A DNA stretch of 64,000 bases from Doryteuthis pealeii (GCA_023376005.1 CM042145.1:18600204-18664203); one strand, 5' to 3'. Shown: positions 23,010 through 34,105, numbered from the stretch's first letter. The notes: generated by a model not told the origin, from the sequence alone. Numbers and translations are program-made.

Positions 23010-23332
23010 TTAATGTTTTTCTTTTTACTTTCCCCACCATTTCAAGATAACTGTAATGACAGTTGAACACTTTCTTTAAATGAACAATTTAATTTAGTGA
23101 GAAAAGTGATAAGATATACTGTATATCTCATCATTCTTCTCACAAAATTAAATATTGAAATGTATATCATATACATTTCAATGTCTTCTTAGAAATGAAT
23201 TACATGGGATGGTGTACAAGGTAGAGGTTAGACGGATTTAGTTGTTACATTCAGTTTAACCCTAAAATTTATTAAGAAACTTTAGTTGGGACTGATAAAA
23301 TTTCCTGAAGGAAGCATTCAAATCAAATTCGA
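23010..23332 (-). mobile_element. M1 MITE, interrupted
   Basis: M1 blocks ccccaccatttcaagataac, then caatgtcttcttagaaatga, gtacaaggtagaggttagac and gggactgataaaatttcctg, all in reverse. A ~120-base segment (about 23050-23175) with an internal palindrome (gatatactgtatatc) is inserted between them. Both termini are lost. Confidence 0.7.
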
Positions 23333-23334
<2 letters not shown>

Positions 23335-23377
<43 letters not shown>

Positions 23378-23552
23378 TAAAAATTTAAAAAACACAAGTT
23401 TCATTAACGAATGATATTTAATACGCCTACTTTGCAGTGTTTCGGTCTGTTTAACAAACCTTCTGTTTAACAGACCGAAACATTGCAACGTAGGCTTATT
23501 AAACATAATTCGTTAATAAAACTTGTGTTTTTTCAATTTTTACTATATTACA
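23335..23552. mobile_element. (TA)n plus ~175-bp fold-back element
   Basis: After a TA run (23335-23374), agtaaaaatttaaaaaacac...ggtctgtttaaca at the left is mirrored by tgtttaacagacc...gtgttttttcaatttttact at the right. The arms of ~85 bases are almost perfect, with nearly no loop (about 23460). Confidence 0.85.
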
Positions 23553-24159
23553 TATTGTCGGATTTGTTTTTTTAAATGTTTACATACCGTCGGATATATT
23601 CCCTATTTTACTCCCATATATATATATATATATAACTTATTACTAGAATACATAAAAATCGTGTCAGGGGCATATGAATATGTAATCAACTTTTTGAATT
23701 ATGTTTTTATGTTTAAAGCTTTCCTAGAAATTGCAAATCTAGTTGAATTTGCTGCAACGCAAATATTTGAACCATTTAAAAACATATGGAATAATATAAC
23801 TTTGTTCGTATCATGAATAATGTAATAAGAAAATTGTGCATATCTTCAAGATAAGTAGAGTAAACAAAAGAATCCATTTTAGACACGTCTAACTATAGCT
23901 TTCTTTTTAATATAACTTGTACGTGACCTATATTCCTTGCATTTCTGTGGGACCAATAATACTTTCTGATGAAAATTATTCTAGTTTGTATTCATCAAAT
24001 GGGATCGCACTTGGATAATTCAACCGGACGATTGATATGAATCAATAAAACTGAATTGGACACAGAAAGACGATTGAACGGACAACTACATCACTTGCTG
24101 AAGATCGGAGATCACACAGGATGATTAAACAAGCTGGATTTATTCATTAACAAAGAATA
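23553..24159. other. No gene seen
   Basis: AT-rich sequence. A 97-codon plus frame at 23523-23816 crosses the fold-back edge and a TA run and has no domain. Confidence 0.45.
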
Positions 24160-24250
24160 GCCTGATTGATTTTAACGGCATGTCAAACCATCTGTGGTTA
24201 TTTTATGCCTAGAGGTTATGGAATTGCGTACATTGTACCCTTATATTTAC
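24160..24250 (+). repeat. Family R 5'-end fragment
   Basis: gattgattttaacggcatgt-caaaccatctgtggttatttt, the R 5' block with the variant also seen at 56511. It truncates the LINE fragment that follows on the minus strand. Confidence 0.6.
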
Positions 24251-24537
24251 ATTTGTCGTGTAGTAGTTTAAATTTTTCTCTCTTTCCTTTATTCATTCAT
24301 GTAGAGACCAACGCTTCTTATTACTTGCTCCAGGTTGTGTAGCAGAGATTCGGTTTGAGCAGGTATATTTGCAAGATGTGCTAGATCATTTGCGTAGTCT
24401 GTATCGGTAATAGTTTCCGCAGGATATAATCGGCTTTTATTTTGTGTGTGTGAGACCGTTTTCTTTCATTAGATCTAGTGATGTTCGTAGTACGTAATCT
24501 AGGCAGCTTATGAATAGGAATGGGGCCAATATACAAA

Positions 24538-24784
24538 AAAGTCGTTGGGGTGGCCTAAAGTCGGTATCGACCAGACAACGACGAGTCTATCCTCTTTTCA
24601 CTAGCGCTAGACCAAGGAGATTGTTTTGGCGTCTGAAACGGAGCGCCACTCCTACCATCAGCTCCTCACTTTACCGCACATATCCCTGTGCTACTCATAC
24701 GCTGAGTTGGCGAGAGCCGGAATCGAACCAGGAACCTTGTGGTTCCTAGTCAGACGCTCTACCGACTGAGCTAAACCGGCCCTA
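24538..24784 (-). mobile_element. SINE family A inside LINE
   Basis: Full minus copy, same orientation as the host LINE. It lies between the VAGV and PFLF motifs of the reverse transcriptase. Three bases are lost in the B-box region (ccgg-aatcgaaccagg). Confidence 0.9.
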
Positions 24785-24942
24785 AAACTCCAGCGACAAT
24801 GTCATAGTAGTTAATGTTGCCATTAAGTAAGTGGACCATAGCCCCCGTGTTTATGTTAAGCATAATTATAGTGGTAACAGTTTCGTTTGGTAAACCATAT
24901 GCTTGTAGTAATTGCTCCATCTCTCCTCTGTGTATGGAATAT

Positions 24943-25159
24943 CATTCGGCTAGAAACCTCAAGGTTCCTAGTTCGATACCGACCCTCGCCAACTCAGCGT
25001 ATGAGTAGCACAGGGACCTGTGCGGTAAAGGAGCTGATGGTAGGTGTGGCGCTCCACTTCAGATGCGAAAACCATCTCGTCTAGCGCTAGTGAAAAGGGC
25101 ATAGACTCCCTCGTTGATTGACTGATACCGACTTTAGGCCACGCCGACGACTTTACTTA
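24943..25159 (+). mobile_element. SINE family A, 5'-truncated
   Basis: Begins inside the head at ttcggctagaaacctcaagg, so it lacks the A-box. Body and tail are intact to ccgacgactttactta. It is inserted beside the RT motif A region of the LINE. Confidence 0.85.
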
Positions 25160-25190
25160 CTAGTATTATACCCAGGACATCCCTTTTTTT

Positions 25191-25442
25191 AGGGCCGGCT
25201 TAGCTCAGTCGGTAGAGCGTCGGACTAGGAACCACAGGGTTCCAGGTTCGATACCGGCCCTCGCCAACTCAGCGTATGAGTAGCACAGGGATCTGTGCGG
25301 TAAAGTAAGGAGCTGATGGTAGGTGCGGCGCTCCACCCCGGACGCTAAAAAACAATCTCCTTGGTCAAGCGCTAGTGAAAAGGCGATAGATTCCCTTGCT
25401 CTCTGGCTGATACCGACTTTAGGACACCCCGACGACTTACTT
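25191..25442 (+). mobile_element. SINE family A
   Basis: Complete copy with A-box gcttagctcagtcggtagag and B-box ggttccaggttcgataccgg. It lies 31 bases after the preceding copy. Confidence 0.95.
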
Positions 25443-25559
25443 GTCTGGCACAAGGTGATTGCCATGCTGCGCTTGATGAGAATAGCACTTGCTGTAGTTG
25501 TTATGATCTGCAGGATTAGCTTGTTAATTACTATTCCATAGCGAATCGATTAAAGGTAT

Positions 25560-25660
25560 TCACAAGGCTAAAATTATGGGACTCCTAGGGAGGATCGAAC
25601 TCACTATAATAGTAATGGTCTGCGAGACTAGTTTGCTAATCACTGTACATCGGTCTTGTT
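25560..25660 (-). mobile_element. tRNA-like SINE head, family D
   Basis: The complement reads cgatgtacagtgattagcaa (A-box region) and gtgagttcgatcctccctag (B-box region), then gagtcccataattttagcc. Confidence 0.55.
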
Positions 25661-25829
25661 GATCCATGAAAAAAATGGATTTATAAAAATAATATCTTAA
25701 TTAAATCCACTGAACTCAAAAAACATTACTGTTGATTCAAAGAAAGTCAAAGCATAGGTAGTCATGTATTGGTATTTGACATCAAGAAAACAAATAATTT
25801 ACAAGGAGTATGAAGCAATCATATGCAGT

Positions 25830-26126
25830 ATTATTATTATTATTATTATTATTTTGAGTTTTCACATCAGCATTAGCTAATGGTCTTTCACTGGAGTCTG
25901 AGTGACAGCAAGTCTCTTCAGGTCTCCAGGACTCTTCTGAGTATTCTGGCAGATTGCAGCAGTGCAGTGTTCTGAATGGTTTCAATCCTTCCTCTGATTT
26001 CCAAACTTTCCAGACCCTTTTCCAATCCTTTTGGGACTGTTCCAAGTGCATCAACTACAATTGGTATCACTTTCACTTTCATATTCCATAACTTTTTCAG
26101 TTTTCTGGCAAGGTCCAGATATGTTT
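25830..26126 (-). pseudogene. LINE 3' end, C-terminal module
   Basis: The minus strand reads KLWNMKVKVIPIVVDALGTV, then PKGLEKGLESLEIRGR, ETIQNTALLQSARILRRVLE (frame-shifted in places), the C-terminus of a widespread LINE ORF. The tail is (AAT)n at 25830-25853. The 5' limit (acatatctggacc at 26127) matches the limit of the copy at 62905-63173. Confidence 0.8.
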
Positions 26127-26142
26127 TTTTTCTTTTTTTTTC

Positions 26143-26183
<41 letters not shown>

Positions 26184-26792
26184 TGTCACTCTATACGAGT
26201 TTTTCACACCAGTTTTAAGTGGTGGTTTTTCACTAACGTCCGAGAGATAGCAAGTCACTCCTGGATTCTTCTAAGTATTCTAGCTGATCTTATCAGTGCT
26301 GTGGTCTGGATGGCCCCTATCCTTTTTCTGGTCTCCAGTTACTCTATTTTTCCGGGCGTTGTGGACCGTTCCAAGGACAATAACTACAATTGGTATCACT
26401 GTTATTTTCATGTTCCACAATTTTTATTTTTTTAGATCTCTCACAAGATCTAAGTATTTCTCTATCTTTTCGCTTTCATTCATTTTCACTCTATGATCCG
26501 CTAGAACGGCAAAATCCATTTTGATGACAAGTTCTTTTCTTGTTAATTAATACTAGGTTTGGTCTTCTGGTCGGGATTGGGAAATTTATTTGTATCTTAA
26601 AGTCCCAGAGAATTTTATGCTTCTCATTTTTTTAGGACAGATTCTGGTTTGTGCTAATACCATTTGTCAGTATGGCTAAATTTTATTGCCCAATCAGACC
26701 TGTTCTTGTCTTCCTTTTGTGCCAGTTTGCTACAGTTGCTTATTTATGTGATTAACTGTTTCATCTCTGTGACCCCTTAATCTACACATGCT
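26127..26792 (-). pseudogene. LINE C-terminal fragment, longer copy
   Basis: Upstream of the previous module on the minus strand, and preceded by its own (AAT)n tail (26142-26181). It reads CRLRGHRDETVNH (about 26750-26790), TDKWY-HKPESVL (about 26640-26680), DFAVLADHRVKMNESEKIEK (about 26460-26520) and YLDLVRDLKK, then a decayed VIPIVV...LGTV. It has several stops and frameshifts. It keeps the Cys/His-rich linker, so it is an older, longer insertion of the same LINE family. The 25830 copy follows its tail directly. Confidence 0.8.
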
Positions 26793-26864
26793 ATTCTTCT
26801 ATTATCATTGTTATTGTTTGTTTATTTACTCGTGTCTATTGTATTAAATGGTAATCAGATTTTT

Positions 26865-27030
26865 CACCTAACAGGTACTACCACTCCGGGTCAGAGTGGA
26901 CTTGGGAGTAATGACAATGAAGGGGTTATTCCATACTCCTCAGATCTCCAGAACTGGGGCTCCACCATCAGATGCAGTTAGTGTCATAACCAGGACACCT
27001 ATTCGGGGGGATCTTGCCCCTCTACAGGTG
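26865..27030 (+). repeat. Family R core and 3' part
   Basis: cctaacaggtactaccactc-cgggtcagagtgg, gatgcagttagtgtcataac-caggacacct, then a cttgcccctctacagg end. 5' end missing. Confidence 0.75.
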
Positions 27031-27248
27031 ATATACTCAAGTCTGTTAGTGTTGTTTCTTTTATTCTAGAATTAAGCCAAACATGTTTGGACCTAAGTTG
27101 AATGCTAAATCTGCGATCATTTGATTGATATCTTGTGCTTAGATTAAGATCAACCGATACTGGCTCAAGTTGTTTACTGCATTGAAATATGTAATTTGTT
27201 CTTGTATTTGACCTACATAACAAATCCAGTTTCAGAGATGTAAGTAGT
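27031..27248 (-). other. Unclassified 74-codon open frame
   Basis: The minus strand is open at 26999-27223 with unbiased composition, but it overlaps the 3' end of a family R repeat and I recognise no domain. Probably chance. Confidence 0.25.
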
Positions 27249-27510
27249 TATTTACCTCGCATCCCACGTATGTGGGTGTGACACAAGGTCTTTTTTTTAA
27301 TGCGGGACTACCCACGAGCCGAATGGGATGGTGGGTACAAAAAATGCGTAGATCCTGTCGGCATTCCTCCTCAAGAGGTGCACCTCAGGCACTGGGAAAT
27401 AAACCCAGCCCTGTCCCTTTAAATCAAGAGGGCAGGTGTTGCCTGGGGGGAGAGCCCCCTGGTATCTACGCCATTAATTACTTAACCGGCCCAGGGCCAA
27501 AGCCACTGTA
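27249..27510 (-). mobile_element. SINE-like family C
   Basis: Reverse copy starting tttacctcgcatcccacgta-tgtgggtgtgacacaaggtc and containing aaaatgcgtagatcctgtcg and gcactgggaaataaacccag. It ends near cggcccagggccaaagcc. Good reference copy for the 3' block shared with family B. Confidence 0.85.
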
Positions 27511-27870
27511 GTAATGTAATAGTAGGTGAACTACTATATATATATAAAGCACCAGGGGCCCAGCGAGGGCGTTTGAATAGCCACTCCTATCTCTGTCAAA
27601 ACCATGCCTCTATCTAGCATTGTTAAAAAATAAATTAACATATATGTTTTTTTTTATTTTTTGGAAAGATTAAGAACATGATAACGAAAAGTATCGTTCG
27701 TTAGTTGCATGACAATTTATGCAGTTTATCTATATAGTAAGAAGCTTGCAATTATGTCGTTGGAATACCAGTAAAATTCTCTTGAAAGAAAAATTTGACA
27801 AAAAATTGGTAAATTAAGATATAAATTTAAGAAGAAAAAAAATCAGTTTTTTATTAACTGTCATATTATC
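27511..27870. other. No gene seen
   Basis: AT-rich unique-looking sequence. Confidence 0.4.
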
Positions 27871-28095
27871 GAACTATTGGTGTAATGGTTATCGGTGCAG
27901 TAAATGGAATTGGCGAGCCGAGTTCAAACCCCGGATAAGGCTGTATACATTTCTTGGGGGGAAAAAATTATCTGTTTCTTCTTACACCATCCAGCTATGA
28001 ATAAAATAATAAGGAAAACTGGGCTCCCTAGCCTTGGTGAAGCAGCCAGCCTAAGCAAAGGACGGTCTTGAATTTAAAACCAGGAGCTAAGGAAA
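27871..28095 (+). mobile_element. SINE family B, diverged
   Basis: Head attggtgtaatggttatcgg, B-box gccgagttcaaaccccggat, and body actgggctccctagccttgg. The 3' tail is decayed. Confidence 0.75.
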
Positions 28096-28617
28096 GGTCT
28101 CTGACAAGAAGAAATAAAAAAGAAAAAAGAAAAACTCGATAAAACTCAGGACAAGCATAGGGAGTACAGCAATGCCCCGATAACTGCAATATTATCGGCA
28201 TATCCTGGACACGACACGGGAGGGCATCTTCCTTTGGAATTGAGAAAATAAAATAAACCTGATTATGAGTGTGAAACTAAGTGTGAGCGACTCGAACTTA
28301 CTAATATAATAAAAGGAACAATTTTACAAAGAAAAAGTTCAATTATAAAAAAAGAAAAGTAAATAAAAAATAATGTATTAATATAAATGATCCTGATAGC
28401 TGTTAGTATCGAGAGACCATAGATGTTCGTCTGGATTCGGCAGCACGTGTGGACAAGTCTAAGAATTTTTTTATGAAAGACCGGCAGTTGGTCTCGCAGC
28501 AACTCTCTCTTCTCTACGCCACCGATGTTGCCAAAAGAACGATACAGCTTGGTACCAGTGTTATCGCATTTTAATATACAAATCACACTGTAGTGTTGAA
28601 TGGTTTCTAAAAATTAG
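28096..28617 (-). other. Unrecognised 107-codon frame in otherwise empty DNA
   Basis: The minus strand is open at 28263-28586 (MICILKCDNTGTKLYRSFGN...). 28400-28560 is more GC-balanced than its surroundings, so it may derive from a mobile element. I do not recognise the protein. Confidence 0.3.
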
Positions 28618-28896
28618 AGAAATAGATCACTAATTAGGACTGAGCCTATTCTAGTAGTGACCACCCCAAGAGGAGTTTAACAGGTTTGAATTCATAGTTT
28701 TCTTTCTCCTAGACTGGTTGCCTAACCAAGGATAAAGAGCCCAGTCTGCCCTACCATTTACCCATAGGGGGGGGGTAGTTGGATTCATACCTTTCCCAGT
28801 GGTATTAGCACTATGTGAACTGTAGCTTCGTACAGGATTTGAACTCGGGTCGACGAGTCCATTTTCTACGACTCTAACCATTACACCACGGCCTCC
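28618..28896 (-). mobile_element. SINE family B, tail 2 subtype
   Basis: Reverse copy beginning agaaatagatcactaattag-gactgagcctattctagtag (tail 2), through cagactggttgcctaacc-like body, to the head complement tctaaccattacaccacggc. Confidence 0.85.
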
Positions 28897-28982
28897 AACG
28901 GTTTGTTTAATCTTACATACAAAAAGTGTTTTTATTTAATTATTTTCACATAAAACTGGTAAGTATATGGTACGATTTTAAT

Positions 28983-28984
<2 letters not shown>

Positions 28985-29062
<78 letters not shown>
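28985..29062. repeat. (CA)n-(TA)n microsatellite
   Basis: CA steps to 29018, then TA steps to 29062. Confidence 0.95.
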
Positions 29063-29065
<3 letters not shown>

Positions 29066-29419
29066 GCTAATTCAATTTGCTGTTGTTTATTTAAATGTGG
29101 GCATATTGCCTGGTACAATGCTAGCGAGTTTAGCGAGCAGACCGTTTCTTGTGAGTTTGATTCTCGTTGTCTTCCCCATATTTCTAACATCATGCTACAA
29201 CTCAACTAAGTAAATAACTTGATTCAAACGGCTTTTTAAATCGGTTATGCATGAGAATATTGCACAAAGAATGATATTATCCTTTAAGTATAAAAGAAAG
29301 TTGCATTACAATGTTTAGTTTTATGCACGGTTTAAATAAATAACACAACATTTATTGGCTCATACCAAAAACGCCGAATTTCGTATCTATATATTTAATA
29401 AAGGTTGCGTATTTATTTT

Positions 29420-30042
29420 CGCTTGATTTAGAAACTCCGTTTTCTTTCCAAATGGAATAAAAATATGGAGCCTATATATCAATATCTTATTATTGATTGA
29501 GACCATATGTACAATATCAACTCAATACAAGTTCTCATTTCTTTGGTAATCGTCTTTTTAAATAGGTCAGTTGCAATAAAGTGTAAATTATTTTAGAAAC
29601 CATTCGGTCTTGAAGAAGGAAATTACTTGATAAGTAATGAAACTAATCAGAAAGCGAACGGACTGTATAATGCTCCTCGATCCATTAGCAAAACCAGCGA
29701 GAAGTTCAACTCCATAGTTGTTTTGTTATGTTTGTTTTTTGTTTTGGGGTCATCAGGAGAGAATGTGTACCGTTCCGGGGTCTAGAAAACATTCTGTTCA
29801 TTGTTAGTCTTGTTTGAAAAAAAATCTTCTTTTTAAAGATTTTTGCTTGATTTGGAAATCTGTTTTCTCTCCAAGTTATATGTTAAATGGAATAAAAATA
29901 TAGAGCCTATACATCTTATTATTGATTGTGACCATATGTATGATATCAACTCAAATACAAGGTCTATTTTCTTTGATAATTATCTTTTTTAAATAAGTCA
30001 GTTGCAATAAAGTGTAAATTATTTTAGAAACCAATCGGTCTT
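29420..30042. repeat. ~195-bp direct duplication, ~425-bp spacing
   Basis: 29420-29612 (cgcttgatttagaaa... accattcggtcttg) recurs at 29843-30042 with point changes and one ~13-base insertion (agttatatgttaa). Shared runs include tcagttgcaataaagtgtaa-attattttagaaacca. No coding domain. Confidence 0.85.
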
Positions 30043-30093
30043 GTAAACGTTTCTTTATTAGAAAACGTTCTGTTTATTCTTATTCAAAAATGT

Positions 30094-30394
30094 GTTCATA
30101 TGGGTGCTAGAAGGCGGTGGCTGCAGGTCTACATGTCCTGGGAATGACGTTAAACTCTATCCAGTTCCAGTTTTGGAGGTTTGGGGAATGTGGAGCACCC
30201 CTTCATCACCATTGCTCTCTGGTCCACTCTGACCCGGAGTGGTAGTACCTGTTAGGGTCCCATCTATGGGTTAAATAGAAAAATGTATTTATAAAAAAAT
30301 GTATTATCCAATAAGAATTGATTTATTTCAAAACTTTATCGGCATTAAATGACCCACTGAGGTTGATATGCCGTAAAACAAAACAAAACAAACA
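30094..30394 (-). repeat. Family R, young copy
   Basis: Reverse copy almost identical to 55987-56346 (gtgctagaaggcggtggctg, ggtcccatctatgggttaaa, ggttgatatgccgtaaaaca). It lacks ~10 bases (gatggtgaag) present there. Confidence 0.85.
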
Positions 30395-30639
30395 AAAACA
30401 AAAAATTGTTTTCTTGTTTTTAAAAATGTTGGCTTTTCTCAAAGTTCAATTAGTTAACCAATAACACAATTCTATGATGTGTATCAGTAACATGTTTGAC
30501 TGTTATTTCTAGTACTTTTTATTATGATATTTTAAAACGTGAAGTGTATAAAGTTTGATTAATTCATTATAATAAACTCTTTATATAAACGCGCAACACC
30601 TACTCTTTCTTGAAAAAAATTTTTTTTTTTACCCTAGTA

Positions 30640-30735
30640 GAAATTTAACAAAAGGTCACAAGTATAGGACATCCAGTGAGGATCGAACTCGCTTTTCAGT
30701 TGTAACAGATTTAACCATTGCACCATTGTTTCTAT
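30640..30735 (-). mobile_element. tRNA-like SINE head, family D
   Basis: The complement reads aatggtgcaatggttaaatc and gcgagttcgatcctcactgg-atgtcctatacttgtgacc. Confidence 0.6.
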
Positions 30736-31100
30736 TTGGAACACAGATCTTGGTAAGTTGGTTCTTTAAACTCTTGATGATGAATTTGATCCCACTAGGG
30801 GCTACATAAATACTTTTTTTTTTACCAAATTTACCAAATCAAAATGATTTTAGATACATACAATGATATATCATTTAGACGAGTGTTAACATATTTTAGT
30901 ATGTGGATTTGATCTGTGACTTTTTTTTTTCTTAAATAATAGGGGTAAGGAAGAAAAAGAAATGAAATAAATTGAAAGCCTATGGGTCATGTAGAGAAAA
31001 ATCTAACTTTTCTCAGGTAGGATTCTTCTTTAGATTTTAAATAGGAAGATAATAGAATGAAAAGTAAGACTGGGGAACTGCAAATTAGGGATTTTAGGTG
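30736..31100. other. No gene seen
   Basis: AT-rich unique-looking sequence. Confidence 0.4.
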
Positions 31101-31706
31101 TATATATTTATATATTTACCCAACCCCTCTGCCACGGGTAGGATGTGACTCAAGGTTCCTTTTTAAGCGGAGTAATGTTGGTTTTAATTCAATTTCCTTC
31201 TCTACGACTGGTTAATATGTTCCACATATCTAACCCCGGTTTCGACCGGGGGTCCAGTGAGATTCGGCCGCTGGACCTTACATGTTAGCATCGTTGATCC
31301 CAGGGGGCCATCCCTCCAGACAACACCTGCCCCTTGATTTAAAGGGGTAGGGCTGGGTTTATTGTCCAGTGCCTGAGGCGGCCCCTTGAGGGGGAATGCC
31401 GACGGGATCAACGCATTTTTTGTGCCTACCACCCATGAGCTTCGGCTTGTAGGTGGGCCCACATAAAAATGTCCTTGTGTCACGTCCTCATAAGTGGGAT
31501 GAGAGGCAAATACCTCTGCTGGTAGCCTAACCAAGGTTAAAGAACCAGTTTGCCCTATTAGTTTACCTTAGTCGAGGGAGGAGAAACCGATGCATTCCTT
31601 TCGCAAGGGCATTAGTGTGGAGTGAAATGTGAATATATTCGCCCAGGATTCGAACTATGACCGCCGATTCCATTTCTTACGACGATAACCGTTACGCTAA
31701 GCGCGT
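31101..31706 (-). mobile_element. SINE family B carrying a nested C
   Basis: 31101-31213 holds tail 1 and part of the body in reverse, up to cgactggtt. The body resumes at 31518 (gctggtagcctaaccaaggt) and ends with the head complement at 31706. The interruption is the family C copy at 31214-31517, with a likely short target duplication (ctggtt/ctggta). Confidence 0.85.
31214..31517 (+). mobile_element. SINE-like family C, nested
   Basis: Near-consensus plus copy: ggtccagtgagattcggccg, ccagggggccatccctccag, gggttta-ttgtccagtgcctg, ggaatgccgacgggatcaac, and 3' block gtccttgtgtcacgtcc. Confidence 0.9.
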
Positions 31707-32389
31707 ATCCAAAATAGGATGGTAGGTGTAACAAAATGTCCACGAAATACTATTTCAAAGAATGACGAAACAAGATGATTAGTTAAAGAACCAATGTTAA
31801 ACGTACCACAAGTTCCCAAGTTTATTGTAGGGTCCTCACGCGTACTTGTGGGTTGTTCGAGAAGGTGTCCATTTTCTATTTGGAATACCTCAGTTATCAG
31901 GGATTGACCCTGAATTTATCCCTTTAAGCGAAGTGATATAATGAATATGTAAATACCTTGGTACCCCCTCACTAATCTGATTGGACAGTGTCATGTATAA
32001 GAGTCGACACTGTGTTGGTCCCACCGACGACTCACACTTACTCGATAGCCGACGACCTTATGCCTTACAAGCTAACTCACTCGCTAGACGACACCTCGAC
32101 CGACGGATGTACCAATTACTACTACGATAATATACTCAATACGAACTTTAGAATATATCCCTTAACCCGGATATATCACGAAGCCTAAAGATTTCCTGGA
32201 ACTGGAAATTGTTTTTTTTTTCTTTGTGTTGTCAGGCCATAAAGGCGAAAAGAGATTTTTAAAAATTCTTTACCAATAATTGATCATATGGTTAATTTGA
32301 GTTTGTGAAAATTGTTTTTGTTGATCTAGTCTCAGACTTTTTGACCCTCAGTCCTATTCTCTAATATAATTTAGCAATGTTGTTATTTA
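31707..32389. other. No gene seen
   Basis: 31830-32190 is GC-balanced, with a TATA-like gtataagag at 31995 and a 66-codon frame after it (31988-32188). This could be the promoter and R region of an LTR, but I find no partner LTR or primer-binding site. Unassigned. Confidence 0.3.
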
Positions 32390-32490
32390 CTAGGCTTCAG
32401 GCTGCTCACTGTACCTTCTGTTGCTTAAATGGTCACCCATCTAAGTAATGAACAGGCTCATCGTTGCTTAACTTCGGTGATCTTGACAAT
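32390..32490 (-). mobile_element. 5S-rRNA-derived SINE fragment
   Basis: The minus strand of 32430-32484 reads gatcaccgaagttaagcaac, gatgagcctgttcattactt, agatgggtgacc, close to the 3' half of animal 5S rRNA. The non-5S body (aagcaacagaaggtacagtg-agcagc) follows as at 41225 and 21005. Confidence 0.75.
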
Positions 32491-32574
32491 AAGTATGAAT
32501 TAGCAATGTTAATGTACGCAGATAGAAATATATATTTTTATCTACAAAGTTTAATGCAAATTAATTCATTGCCT

Positions 32575-32860
32575 GTATATTTACCAACCCCTCAGCATGA
32601 GCAGGATGTGACACGAGGTCAATTTCTTAAGCAGATTTTAACAGGTTTGAATTCCGAGTTTTCCTTCTTCTAGACCGGTTACCTAGCCATGGTTAAAGAG
32701 TCTGCTCTACTACTTACCCATAGCTGGAAAGAGAGTAGTTGGATGCATACCCTTTTCAAGGGTATTAGCGCTATGTGAAATGCAAACAGCCTCGTCCAGG
32801 ATTTGAACTTGGGTCGACAAGTCCATTTCCCACGACTCTAACCATTGCACCACGCACCTT
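32575..32860 (-). mobile_element. SINE family B
   Basis: Reverse full copy with tail 1 (tatatttaccaacccctcag), body, and head complement ctctaaccattgcaccacgc. Confidence 0.85.
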
Positions 32861-32914
32861 CAACTAATTAATTCTTTGTATAAGTCCGTTTTTTTATTTT
32901 TTTTATTTTTTAAA

Positions 32915-33162
32915 GGGCCGGGTTAGCTCAGTCGGTAGAGCATTCGGCTAGAAACCACAAGGTTCCTAGTTCGATACCGGCCCTCGCCAACTCAGTGTAT
33001 GAGTAGTACAGGGATCTGTGCGGTAAAGTAAGGAGCTGATTGAAGGTGTGGCGCTCCACCTCAGACGCAAAAAACAATCTCCTTGGTCTAGCGCTAGTGA
33101 AAAAGGGATAGACTCCCTCGCTGTATGGCTCATACCGACATTATGCCGCCCCAATGACTTTG
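32915..33162 (+). mobile_element. SINE family A
   Basis: Complete copy; A-box ggttagctcagtcggtagag, B-box ggttcctagttcgataccgg. The tail is diverged (ccccaatgactttg). Confidence 0.9.
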
Positions 33163-33514
33163 CCGTAATAGCAAAATACACGTCAAAGTAAACTCAGTTT
33201 ATTGTTTCTATCAATTACAGAAGTCTTGTGTATTTGTTTATTTTTTCTTTGTCGATGACACAAAATGAAATATTTTAGAACTAAAAACGGCTACCCGGCG
33301 TTGCCTAAGTAGATGAGGGATAATAAAAAGTTAGTCTCGCAAACCCATTGATTGTTTTGGTCTTATATAATTGATTTATGTTTTAATCACAAACGCAACC
33401 AATGACTTTCCCTTCTCTTGCTATTCAAATCTTAATTTTTAGATATCTTTCCAGATATAAATGAAATCTTCATTATTTTTGTTCAAAAAGCAAATCTCGT
33501 GATACTGAATGTGT

Positions 33515-33552
<38 letters not shown>

Positions 33553-34105
33553 CTTTGTCATTAATTGTTTTGTTTTCATAGTTTCCTCCGGACACACATA
33601 CACCTAACTGGCCTTTTATATATGTATATATATATATGATATATAGTAAGGTCACGTGAGTGTTAGGAGGAGAGTCCGTCGTCTAAGTACTTCAGGTGAA
33701 TTCTGCACAGAGTAATCTGTGTGTTCTTAAATAGTGGTTTAGAACCATCGCCACTGTTCAGGTACGGGGGAGATGGGTCATTCCATTATATCAAGATAGA
33801 TATAAGATAATCAAAATAATGATTCTAGACATAGCTGGTATCTTAGTCAAATCCATGTATCAAATGATGCATGTTTCCCTTTTTTTGAATCCAACATTAT
33901 TGACTCAATAATCTACATGTGTTCTGCATTTACGTTGCTATGGCTTGACAATTATGTCACGAAACATAAGGAAATAAACATCTGTCCCTATTGTAACAAA
34001 TATTATGATTGATAGACTGGCATATATTTTATGTGCTCGGTGTTGACGTGCTGTCTAGCTATAAAAAAATTGTTTCCTAGATGTGTGACTAACTCATGAA
34101 TGCTA
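33163..34105. other. No gene seen; TA microsatellites
   Basis: TA runs at 33518-33549 and 33618-33637. Otherwise unique-looking AT-rich sequence with a more balanced patch at 33650-33780. Confidence 0.4.

Larger units (their letters stand above)
24285..25545 (-). pseudogene. LINE reverse transcriptase, split by three SINEs
   Basis: Reading the minus strand from the right, remnants resembling the RT N-terminal palm (NKLIL...KRSMAI) lie at 25445-25545. Then SIHRGEMEQLLQAYGLPNET, TTIIMLN and YYDIVAGV lie at 24785-24935. Then PFLFISCLDYVLRTSLDLMK and YPAETITDTDYANDLAHLAN, with SLLHNLEQVIRSVGLYMN, lie at 24290-24530. This is the ordered core of a non-LTR reverse transcriptase. The catalytic box normally YADD reads YAND. 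Frameshifts occur near 24430 and at SIHRG, and family A SINEs at 24538, 24943 and 25191 interrupt it. It is clearly non-functional. The clade is not certain. Confidence 0.85.

Noticed and set aside
25205..25465. 86-codon minus-strand frame
   Set aside because: It lies wholly across a family A SINE; similar frames appear at other A copies.
31202..31534. 110-codon minus-strand frame
   Set aside because: It coincides with the nested family C element.
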